Below are positions 1 through 6,334 of a stretch of 11,266 bases of DNA, piece after piece. Location of the stretch: positions 1 through 11,266 of the forward strand of contig JBEKAR010000100.1 of the NCBI GenBank assembly GCA_050015815.1, written 5' to 3'. Source of the stretch: JAJRAL01 sp050015815 (lineage in GTDB: Archaea; Thermoplasmatota; Thermoplasmata; Methanomassiliicoccales; UBA472). A program made the translations under genes and the position numbers. The stretch's first letter is position 1; each line of letters starts with the position of its first letter. The notes beneath the pieces were generated by a model. The model was not told the origin of the DNA. It searched no databases and saw nothing but the letters and a program-made list of their open reading frames with translations.

Positions 1-698
1 GTCTCCACCATGTGCCAGGAGTGCGTGGCGAGGACGAGGCATCCCTTCTTGACCCCCAGCGCCATGTCCAGGTAATCGTCGGGCCGGCGCTTGCCTTCGT
101 GCATCGGCCAAAGGTAGGAGACGATGCGCTTTCCCTTCGCGTCGAGGCCTCTCGCCACAGGCAATTCCCACAGGCCCTCTTCGAGGAGATACGGTCCGAC
201 TCGGCCCTGCTTGACGTCGGCCGTCTTCGAGGAATCGTACTTGAATCCCTCCCTCGCCAGGATGGCGAGGGTCTCGCTGTTCGTGTGAAGATACGGCGCC
301 CTGAAGCCCATTGGTTTCCTGCCGACGACGTCCTCAACGATAGATACGCTGTCCGAGACGACGCTCTCGATCTCAGGGCCTGTGAGGCAGATGCCGGTCG
401 ACTCGCCCGTGATGTCCTCGTGGCAGACCCCATGGCATCCGACCTCTTGGGCGGAGAGCAACCTCCTGACGTCCACTTTCTTATCGATCGATCTCAGGGT
501 ATCGCCCTCGAGGAAGAATGTGGCTTTCATCCTCAGCTCCTCCAGCAGGTCGACGATCATCGATAGTCCCCGAGCGGAAGACTCGGTGCGGAACGACGAG
601 GCCTCTTCGCCCCTGACGGTCGAGGCGGCGTCGTATCGGCCCTGCTCGGCCACGTTAACGTCCCGGTCCACGTCGACGGTGAACACAGCGTAGCGCAT
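1..698 (-). CDS. Polysaccharide deacetylase (NodB-homology, CE4-like), partial, C-terminus beyond the window
   Basis: I translated this by hand from the minus strand; the frame stays open from ATG at 698 to the window edge (232 codons). The CE4/NodB metal-hydrolase motifs are in order: TVDVDRD at residues 7-13 (catalytic and metal-binding aspartates), HGVCHE at 89-94 (the HxxxH metal pair), RAPY at 133-136, and LATHSWH near 222-228 carrying the late catalytic histidine. Family members remove N- or O-acetyl groups from polysaccharides using a divalent metal. No signal peptide or membrane segment is visible at the N-terminus, so a cytoplasmic enzyme acting on a sugar-nucleotide, lipid-linked or small amidated substrate is possible. 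The start sits about 11 bases after an AGGTGG sequence and about 25 bases after a TTATAC element. The gene diverges from the HdrA operon with 97 bases between them. The fold is confidently assigned; the substrate is unknown. Confidence 0.88.
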   Translation of the reverse strand, partial: MRYAVFTVDVDRDVNVAEQGRYDAASTVRGEEASSFRTESSARGLSMIVDLLEELRMKATFFLEGDTLRSIDKKVDVRRLLSAQEVGCHGVCHEDITGESTGICLTGPEIESVVSDSVSIVEDVVGRKPMGFRAPYLHTNSETLAILAREGFKYDSSKTADVKQGRVGPYLLEEGLWELPVARGLDAKGKRIVSYLWPMHEGKRRPDDYLDMALGVKKGCLVLATHSWHMVE

Positions 699-718
699 GG
701 GAGTTCAATCCACCTGCT

Positions 719-726
719 CGTATAAC
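719..726 (-). promoter_or_regulatory. Candidate TATA box for the polysaccharide deacetylase gene
   Basis: On the minus strand AAAGCC is followed by GGTTATAC, about 25 bases before the ATG at 698. This resembles a BRE plus TATA pair. The match to the TTTATATA consensus is weak, and an AGGTGG sequence lies between it and the start codon, so a short leader or a different promoter is possible. Confidence 0.3.
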
Positions 727-760
727 CGGCTTTCTGCGCCCGCCCGAGGAATCTGGCAAG

Positions 761-769
761 CTATAAGTA
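761..769 (+). promoter_or_regulatory. Candidate TATA box for the HdrA-MvhD-MetVF operon
   Basis: CTATAAGTA is centred about 31 bases before the ATG at 796 and is the most AT-rich stretch of the divergent intergenic region. An archaeal start site 25-27 bases downstream would fall a few bases before that ATG, giving a nearly leaderless mRNA. This agrees with the lack of a Shine-Dalgarno before 796. Confidence 0.5.
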
Positions 770-795
770 AACGGAACGCGTGGCATCGGGCGCTG

Positions 796-1860
796 ATGAG
801 AGAGGGTGCTCAGATCACGGTCGGCTCGAGAAGGGTCGCGGTCATCGGTTCGGGCGTGGCCGGCCTCTCGGCCGCTCTGTCGCTGGCGAAGCGGGGCATC
901 TCGCCGGTGCTGATCGAGGTGAAGGACGAGCTCGGCGGGGAGTGCGCGGAGTTCGCCTGCAAGGGCGTCGACCAATGCGTCCGATGCGATGTCTGCCTCG
1001 GCCGCGACCTGGTGCGAGAGGCGAAGCTGCTCGGCATCGAACGGATCAAGGGCGTCAAGGTCTATTCGATTACCGGGGAGGAAGGAGGCTTCAGAGTCCG
1101 TCTGGTTCCGAATCGGAACGGCAAGAAGTCGAGCATTGAGGTCAGTACGGTCGTCGTCGCCACCGGCGGAGCGCCCTACGACCCTTCTGGAGAGAAGCGA
1201 CTTGGGTTCGGTCTCATCAAAGACGTGATATCTGCGTATGACGCCGAACTAGAGCACGGGAGGACTGGAAGAATCGTCGTCCCTTCGACCGGGGCGGCAC
1301 CGGGGAGCATTGCCTTCGTGCAGTGCGTCGGTTCGAGGGACGAAAGGACCGGCGGCATAGCGTGTTCGAAGGTCTGCTGCAAGTATTCCCTCAAGCTCGC
1401 TCAGCTGTTGAAAAAGACGTATCCATATGTCCATGTCCTCTACTTGTTCATGGACTGGAGGCCGGTCGATGCTGAGGATGACATCCGCCTCTGGGCCGCC
1501 GCTCAAAGCAACGTCAGGCTCGTCCGCTCAAGACCCGCGGAGATCTTCGCGGGAGAAGGAGGGAAGCCTGTGGTCAGGTATGCCGCCGCCGGCGATTCTG
1601 CTGTCACAGAAGAGGAAGTCGACCTTGTCCTGCTCTCTGTCGGAATGAAAGCCTCCGTGAATACAGAAGAGATCCGCGCGAGGCTTGGTCTGGAATCGGA
1701 ATCCTCCGGCTTCATCAGGGTCGACGGATCGATGATGACAAGTCGAAAGGGGATCTTTGCTGCGGGCTGTTGTACTGGCCCAAAGGACATCAGGGAGACG
1801 GCGAAGGAAGGGGAAGCCGTCGCCTCGAGGGTTGGGGATGCGCGGGAGGCGTTTCGGTGA
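796..1860 (+). CDS. hdrA: HdrA-like flavoprotein (short, QmoA-like), electron-transfer subunit
   Basis: This 354-residue protein carries the thioredoxin-reductase-like FAD domain of heterodisulfide reductase subunit A. GSGVAG at residues 18-23 binds FAD, with E41 and LGG following. FVQCVGSRD and ACSKVCCKY give C177, C190, C194 and C195, the CX12CX3CC pattern that holds the cluster beside the flavin in HdrA. The C-terminal signature GIFAAGCCTGPKDIRET is also present. A further group, C50, C55, C61, C64 and C67, could bind another cluster. The usual HdrA N-terminal domain and C-terminal ferredoxin are missing; both occur in the next gene. I chose ATG 796 because a TATA-like box precedes it and the in-frame ATG at 697 would overlap the divergent gene. 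It is first in a coupled operon ending in MetF, so a role in passing or bifurcating electrons to methylene-THF reductase is inferred. QmoA is the closest alternative by size. Confidence 0.85.
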   Translation: MREGAQITVGSRRVAVIGSGVAGLSAALSLAKRGISPVLIEVKDELGGECAEFACKGVDQCVRCDVCLGRDLVREAKLLGIERIKGVKVYSITGEEGGFRVRLVPNRNGKKSSIEVSTVVVATGGAPYDPSGEKRLGFGLIKDVISAYDAELEHGRTGRIVVPSTGAAPGSIAFVQCVGSRDERTGGIACSKVCCKYSLKLAQLLKKTYPYVHVLYLFMDWRPVDAEDDIRLWAAAQSNVRLVRSRPAEIFAGEGGKPVVRYAAAGDSAVTEEEVDLVLLSVGMKASVNTEEIRARLGLESESSGFIRVDGSMMTSRKGIFAAGCCTGPKDIRETAKEGEAVASRVGDAREAFR

Positions 1861-3419
1861 CCGGCGAGATCGGAGTGTTTGTTTGCTCGTTCGCCGGAGG
1901 CGCTGAAGCGAATCTCGGAACCGACGATCTAGCCGAGTTCGCGAGGTCTCTGCCCGACGTCGCCTGGACGAAGACTTTGAGCGAGATCTGCAAAAATCCC
2001 GCGAGATCGGAGATAGTCACGTCGTTGAAGAGCGGAGGGGTCGACCGGTTCGTCGTCGCCGCCTGCTCGCCGATGATCCAAGAACGGAGGCTGATGTCCC
2101 TCGCGGCGGAATCTGGCCTCAACCCGTACATGTTCACGGTGGCGAACGTCAGGGAACAGAGCGCCCTAGTGCACTCCAAGGAGGACGCGCTAGGAAAGGC
2201 CAAGTTACTACTCTCCATGGCCGTGGCCAAATGCGCCCTCTTGACCCCCGCGCCGTACGATGTGAGGACGCCCGAGAGGAGATCGGTCGCGGTCTTCGGG
2301 GACGGGATGCGCGCTGTGCTCTCCGTTGGGGCGCTCTCTGAGCGCGGAATAGGGACGACGGTCGTTTCGCCCGTGACACCGTTCCGACACCCGACGTTTG
2401 TCGACGAGGCCCTGGCGGACCGTCTGAGATCCGCGGAAAAGACAAGAACTCTGGTTGGGGAGATAGTGGAAGTGGACGGCGCCCCTGGAGCGTTCGAACT
2501 CCTGATCGAGGGCGAAGAATCATTCGGAGTGCGGTGCGGAGCGATCCTCGTCGCGTTCGACCCAGAAGAGGAGATCGAGCTGGCCAATGGGGTGGTAGGT
2601 GCGATGGGCCTCGAGGGGCTGCTGGACGGAGGCAAGATACCGCGTTCCGCGGCGATCGTCGTAGGGAGTTGGGACCTGGTGACTCAGGCACCGCCTCTCG
2701 AAAAGGGCATGAATGCGGCATTGAGGATGGGGGCGGCGCGCCAGGATTGCGAGATCACGATCATCTCAAGGGACATCATCGCGAGAGGAGGAATGGAGGA
2801 GCGACAGCTCGAGGCGCAGAAAGCGGGAGTGAGGTTCGTCAGGTCGGAGGAGGCGCCGATCATCGAGCCGGGCCCAGCGCCAAGGGTGACCGTCACAGAT
2901 CAAGTGTTGGGCGTGCTCGGCCTGAACGCCGATCTGGTCGTCGACATGAGGTCATCAAGGAACGAGGTCTCTCTCCGGGCATGCCGTGCGCTCGGCATCG
3001 CGACAAGACCCGACGGGACGCCCAAGGAGGCGAAGGCGAGACTGGCCGCAGGAGAAAGCCTCAAGGCCGGAGTCTTCGTCTTCGACCCCTGGACGGAGTG
3101 GTGCGGCGGGGACGTCGTGCTCGATGCGGAGGCGATCGCGGCGAGGATCGCTGAGCTCCTAGGCTCAGGAATCGAAGAGGGAGGGCCAGTAGCGCAGGTC
3201 GAGGAGGGCAAGTGTTCGGCCTGTCTGACGTGCGTCCGCATCTGCCCCTACGGAGCGCCGAGGATGAACGACGAGATGAAGGCGTCGATCAAGTTCGAGC
3301 TCTGCCAGGGATGCGGAATGTGCGTCACCGCATGCCCGAGCAAGGCGATCGACATGCACTGTTATTCAGACCAGCAACTCGACGCCGAAGCGCTCGCGGC
3401 GCTTGGAGGCAGGAGATGA
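1857..3419 (+). CDS. Second HdrA-like protein with degenerate flavin domain and two [4Fe-4S] ferredoxin clusters
   Basis: This 520-residue protein begins with the HdrA N-terminal domain (GVFVC at 6-10, SEICKNP near 42-48, VVAACSP and NVREQSALVH further on). A Rossmann-like middle follows, in which the usual GxGxxG is replaced by GDGMRA and neither the LGG motif nor the CX12CX3CC cluster pattern is present, so FAD binding is doubtful. The C-terminus has two ferredoxin motifs: C453, C456, C459, C463 and C483, C486, C489, C493. The parts present complement those missing from the preceding HdrA, so the two probably form one heteromeric unit. QmoB is similar but normally keeps a flavin site and has MvhD fused; here MvhD is the next gene. 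The GTG start overlaps the previous stop as GTGA and has GGGAGG at 1844-1849, 7 bases upstream. An earlier in-frame start would run deep into hdrA. Confidence 0.82.
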   Translation: MTGEIGVFVCSFAGGAEANLGTDDLAEFARSLPDVAWTKTLSEICKNPARSEIVTSLKSGGVDRFVVAACSPMIQERRLMSLAAESGLNPYMFTVANVREQSALVHSKEDALGKAKLLLSMAVAKCALLTPAPYDVRTPERRSVAVFGDGMRAVLSVGALSERGIGTTVVSPVTPFRHPTFVDEALADRLRSAEKTRTLVGEIVEVDGAPGAFELLIEGEESFGVRCGAILVAFDPEEEIELANGVVGAMGLEGLLDGGKIPRSAAIVVGSWDLVTQAPPLEKGMNAALRMGAARQDCEITIISRDIIARGGMEERQLEAQKAGVRFVRSEEAPIIEPGPAPRVTVTDQVLGVLGLNADLVVDMRSSRNEVSLRACRALGIATRPDGTPKEAKARLAAGESLKAGVFVFDPWTEWCGGDVVLDAEAIAARIAELLGSGIEEGGPVAQVEEGKCSACLTCVRICPYGAPRMNDEMKASIKFELCQGCGMCVTACPSKAIDMHCYSDQQLDAEALAALGGRR

Positions 3420-3814
3420 AAATCATCGGATACGTCTGCTCCCATGCCGGATATCCAGCCGCGGACCTTGCGGGCGAGCTCGGTCTGCACTACTCTCCTG
3501 AGGTCGTCCTGGTGAGGCTCCCCTGCCTCGGCAGGCTTGACGTGCTTCACCTGCTCAAGGACTTCCGCCAAGGGACGGACGCGGTATTCATCGCCGGATG
3601 CCTGGAGGGCAACTGCCACCACCACTATGGCAACTTCGAGGCGAGAAAGAGGATCGACCAGGCGAAAGGAATCCTCGACTCGCTCGGCCTGGACGGCAAG
3701 AGGATTGAACTTTTCCACGTCGCATCCAACCAGGGGCCGAGGTTCAAGGAGATCGCGGACATCATGGTCGAAAGGGCTAGACAGATCGGGCCGAACCCGC
3801 TTGGAGGCGCATAA
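3416..3814 (+). CDS. mvhD: MvhD/FrhD-type [2Fe-2S] electron-transfer subunit
   Basis: This 132-residue protein matches the MvhD family (the F420-non-reducing hydrogenase delta subunit, also called the Hdr-linker protein) along its length. Visible signatures are GYVCSHAGY at 5-13, LPCLGRLD at 35-42, and DAVFIAGCLEGNCHHHYGN at 55-73. MvhD links HdrA to an electron donor or acceptor through a [2Fe-2S] cluster. Four likely cluster cysteines are seen (C8, C37, C62, C67); the second cysteine of the common CNWC motif is replaced here (CSHA). The start overlaps the previous stop as ATGA, with GGAGG 6 bases upstream. No hydrogenase gene lies nearby, so its redox partner is more likely a cytosolic dehydrogenase or MetV. 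The family assignment is secure; the partner is inferred. Confidence 0.88.
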   Translation: MKIIGYVCSHAGYPAADLAGELGLHYSPEVVLVRLPCLGRLDVLHLLKDFRQGTDAVFIAGCLEGNCHHHYGNFEARKRIDQAKGILDSLGLDGKRIELFHVASNQGPRFKEIADIMVERARQIGPNPLGGA

Positions 3815-4509
3815 TGATCATTGGCGAGCAGAAACCGTTGAAGGAGATCTGCTCGATGCTCGAGGGGCACAAGCGAATACTCGTCGCAGGATGCCGTTCT
3901 TGCGTCGCGATCTGTCTCGCCGGGGGCGAGAAGGAGGTCGGCGTCCTGTCGGAGAGTCTCCGACTTCATTCCGACCTGAACGGAAAGGGCTGGGAAGTCC
4001 TCGAGCTCACCACCGAGAGGCAGTGCGAGAAGGAGTGGGTGGCGGAGATCAAGGACCTGGTCGCGGAGTGCGACGCGGTCGTTTCGATCGCGTGCGGCGT
4101 CGGAGCGCAGACGATCCAGGCGATGTACCCAACGGTCCGGGTGCTCCCGGGATTGAACACCTCGAACATGGGCGCTCCAGAGGAGCCGGGAGTCTTCATT
4201 GAGAAGTGCGGCGGCTGCGGGGATTGCGTGCTGCACTTGACTGGGGGGATTTGTCCGATCGTCCGCTGTGCCAAGAGCATGTTGAATGGGCCGTGCGGCG
4301 GCAGTCAGAACGGCATGTGCGAGATCGGCCAAGAGACGCCCTGCGCCTGGGACCAGATCTACCGCTCGCTCAAGCAGCTCGGGCGTCTCGACCTGCTGGA
4401 ACGACCGATCCCGCCGAAGAACTGGGTTCCTTCGAGGAGCGGAGGGCCGCGCAAGATAGTCAGGCCCGAAGCTATGATGACCAAGGAAGAGAAGGAGGCG
4501 AGGGAATGA
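3814..4509 (+). CDS. metV: MetV, iron-sulfur/zinc accessory subunit of methylenetetrahydrofolate reductase
   Basis: This 231-residue protein is the stand-alone form of the MTHFR C-terminal cysteine-rich domain, called MetV in acetogens, where it forms a complex with MetF. The N-terminal part has AGCRSCVAIC (C27, C30, C34), a fold shared with corrinoid and Hdr partner proteins, and ACGVGAQTIQ further on. The C-terminal part has EKCGGCGDCVLHLTGGICP, then GPCGGSQNGMCE and PCAWDQIY, the hallmark of this family. In acetogens MetV carries Fe-S clusters and passes electrons to MetF, which itself has only FMN. The start ATG shares one base with the MvhD stop (TAATG) and has GGAGG 6 bases upstream. 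Its place between MvhD and MetF fits an electron path HdrA-MvhD-MetV-MetF. The protein looks complete and undamaged, unlike the gene after it. Confidence 0.9.
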   Translation: MIIGEQKPLKEICSMLEGHKRILVAGCRSCVAICLAGGEKEVGVLSESLRLHSDLNGKGWEVLELTTERQCEKEWVAEIKDLVAECDAVVSIACGVGAQTIQAMYPTVRVLPGLNTSNMGAPEEPGVFIEKCGGCGDCVLHLTGGICPIVRCAKSMLNGPCGGSQNGMCEIGQETPCAWDQIYRSLKQLGRLDLLERPIPPKNWVPSRSGGPRKIVRPEAMMTKEEKEARE

Positions 4510-5230
4510 GGGCCGGGAGCAACCTCGAGAAAGTGCTTGAGCGAGGTGAGTTCGCCGTCACCGCCGAGATCGGTCCCCCGAAGTCTGCAAGCGCGGACAG
4601 GTTCCGAGCAACGGCGAGATCGATGAAGGGCTCCGCCGACGCGTCTTGATCCAAGAGGGAATGGAACCAGTGGTCCAGATGACGACCAGGGACCGCAATC
4701 GAATCGCCCTCCAGTCCGACACTCTCGGGGCTTCGGCCCTCGGCGTACGCAACATCCTCTGCCTGAGCGGGGACCACCAGAGCTTCGGGAACCAGAAAGA
4801 GTCGAAGAACGTGTACGACCTCGACTCGGTCCAGCTACTCATGGTCCTAAGGAAGATGCGCGACGAGGGCAAGCTCTGGAACGACGACCCTTTGGAGGTC
4901 GCGCCGCCTCTCTTTCTTGGTGCTGCTGCGAATCCATTCGCCGACCCGTTCGAGTATCGGGCCCCGCGGCTGGCGAAGAAGGTGGCCGCGGGAGCGGACT
5001 TCGTTCAGACGCAGAGCGTATACGACCTGGAGAGGTTCGAGGCATTCATGGTCCGGGTCCGGGAGATGGGTCTTGACAAGAAGGTGAGGATCCTCGCCGG
5101 CGTCCTGCCGCTCAAATCGCACAAGGTCGCGTTGTACATGAAGAACAAGGTCTCGGGGATGACCGTGCCCGACGCGATCGTCGAGCGGATGAAGAAGGCG
5201 AGCGATCCCAAGGGCGAGGGAATCAAATGA
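4506..5230 (+). pseudogene. metF: Methylenetetrahydrofolate reductase MetF, disrupted (frameshift with internal and C-terminal loss)
   Basis: MetF reduces 5,10-methylene-THF to methyl-THF using FMN in a TIM barrel. Reading from ATG 4506 (ATGA overlap with metV, GGAGG 7 bases upstream) gives a proper N-terminus with AEIGPPK and the catalytic glutamate at residue 21, then a TGA at 4647-4649 after 47 codons. The frame shifted by two bases continues at once with VLIQEGMEP, QMTTRDRNRIAL and LCLSGDHQSFGNQ, the expected next blocks, and runs to 5230. Relatives have about 20 residues (an NVTDNQ-like block) between KGSADA and VLIQEG; here they are absent, so this is a deletion of about 60 bases that is not a multiple of three, rather than one miscalled base. 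The end is also short: it stops at GEGIK, where the family usually continues for about 40 residues (last strand and helix). It is a recent pseudogene or an assembly error. Confidence 0.78.
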
Positions 5231-5254
5231 AATGCGTCGGCCGTACGTCCGAAA

Positions 5255-5262
5255 GGAATATC
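5255..5262 (+). promoter_or_regulatory. Candidate TATA box for the membrane protein gene
   Basis: GAAAG followed by GAATATC is centred about 29 bases before the ATG at 5288. No Shine-Dalgarno precedes that ATG, so an own, nearly leaderless transcript is likely rather than simple read-through from the metF operon 57 bases upstream. Confidence 0.38.
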
Positions 5263-5287
5263 CTTCCACTCGCTCCTGCCACGTCGG

Positions 5288-6334
5288 ATGGCGGCGCCTT
5301 CGACAGTCGACGTGCCCCCGATAAGCAGCGTCGCGCACGAGATCGCGAAGGAGATAGAGGTGACCCGTCAAAGGCTCACCGACCTAAGGGAGGAGAAGTC
5401 GGACCCGTGGCCTCTGCTCGGGCTCCTCGCCGTCGTCGTCATCATCGAGGCGATCGCCCTCGGCTCCAACTTCATCATGCTCTGGGTGATCGGCAGCTTC
5501 TTCCTCTACTGCTACGCCTTCCTCTTGCTCTTCTTCCCAACCTCCAGCGGCCGCAAGAAGAAGGACAAATCGCAGCCGAGCAGGCTGAAACAAGACGCGA
5601 TCAAGATCGCCAAGAAGAGAAGGGTGATCACGGGCCTGTCGTTCTTCCGTGCATTCTTATACAACACAGCGGCTCAGGCGATGGCCTTCGTCGTCATCTT
5701 CTCCATCAGCATGTTCGTCTCGGCCCTCGGCCTCATCACGCATGGAACAGACGTCGTCGCGGTCGCAGGGATCCTAGCGTCCTCGCTCATCATCATGTCA
5801 TTCTATGCCTGGATCATGCGGTACCGGCCGTACTCGCCGGAGTACTCGGGGAAGCTGAGGCAGGAAGGGCTCAAGCTCGTGGATATCTCGCTCAGCATGG
5901 AATCCCTCCGCTATGTCCCGGTGGCGCTCGGCTCGTTTGCCGCCCTCGCCACCGGCCTGATCGTCGCGCTCCTCATCCCTGGTCTCACGCTCAGCAAGTT
6001 CGTGACCTTGTGGGATTTCTCCCTAGGGGCGAACATCTTCACATATCTCCTTACGCTCGTGGTCGAGTATCTCATCGTTCGCTCGGTGCAGTCAATCGAG
6101 AGCAAGCGCATGGCGATAGCGTTCCTTGGCAGGAGAGTTGAACTTCTGCAGGAGACTCTCGTCGGCGATTTCACCGACGAGAAGAAGATGGTCAGATTGT
6201 CGACGCTGCGCATCTTCCGCGTGAGCCAGCACGACTTCTTCGGGCATCTCCCGGTCTACAACGTCGACCCGAACCTGTCGGGCATCGCCGCCGCCGAGGA
6301 GATAGACAACGAGATGCTGGAACGTCAGTTCTAG
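5288..6334 (+). CDS. Six-helix membrane protein of unknown function
   Basis: I do not recognise this 348-residue protein. It starts with a charged segment of about 40 residues that could form a short coiled coil (residues 15-38). Six hydrophobic helices are visible at about 42-60, 62-84, 122-150, 155-177, 209-231 and 247-268. A lysine-rich loop lies between helices 2 and 3 (89-112), and a soluble tail of about 80 residues follows the last helix. By the positive-inside rule the basic loop is probably cytoplasmic. I see no transporter, ATPase or redox motif, and no signal peptide. ATG 5288 lies just downstream of a TATA-like box; the sequence between it and the broken metF shows no other start with a ribosome site. 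The gene ends tail-to-tail with the AcsE gene, sharing CTAG. The coding region is convincing; the function is unknown. Confidence 0.75.
   Translation: MAAPSTVDVPPISSVAHEIAKEIEVTRQRLTDLREEKSDPWPLLGLLAVVVIIEAIALGSNFIMLWVIGSFFLYCYAFLLLFFPTSSGRKKKDKSQPSRLKQDAIKIAKKRRVITGLSFFRAFLYNTAAQAMAFVVIFSISMFVSALGLITHGTDVVAVAGILASSLIIMSFYAWIMRYRPYSPEYSGKLRQEGLKLVDISLSMESLRYVPVALGSFAALATGLIVALLIPGLTLSKFVTLWDFSLGANIFTYLLTLVVEYLIVRSVQSIESKRMAIAFLGRRVELLQETLVGDFTDEKKMVRLSTLRIFRVSQHDFFGHLPVYNVDPNLSGIAAAEEIDNEMLERQF
6331..6334. other. Shared CTAG carrying the stop codons of two convergent genes
   Basis: The membrane protein gene ends with TAG at 6332-6334 and the acsE gene ends with TAG on the minus strand at 6333-6331, so the palindrome CTAG serves both. 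No spacer is left for an intrinsic terminator, so each transcript must run into the other gene and the 3' ends would overlap as antisense RNA. Confidence 0.9.

Noticed and set aside
12..693. Plus-strand open frames over the deacetylase
   Set aside because: They are antisense to a gene with all CE4 motifs on the minus strand and have no recognisable domain of their own.
697..795. Upstream extension of the short HdrA from ATG 697
   Set aside because: The extra 33 residues do not look like HdrA, would overlap the start of the divergent deacetylase gene and the TATA-like box at 761-769, and leave the flavin motif unusually far from the N-terminus.
1790..2721. Long minus-strand frames over the second HdrA-like gene
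   Set aside because: Low-complexity serine/proline/arginine translation typical of the antisense of GC-rich coding DNA; no ribosome site or motif.
796..3814. A true Qmo complex for sulfate reduction
   Set aside because: The first genes resemble QmoA and QmoB in size, but there is no QmoC, Apr or Sat gene here, the second protein lacks a clear flavin site, and the operon continues into MetV and MetF.
4206..4505. Extension of the metF N-terminal frame back into metV
   Set aside because: Arginine-rich out-of-frame reading of metV; the MetF-like sequence only begins after ATG 4506, which has its own GGAGG.
5227..6141. Plus-strand frame starting right after the metF stop
   Set aside because: It is an arginine/histidine-rich shadow of the membrane protein gene and does not restore the missing MetF C-terminus.
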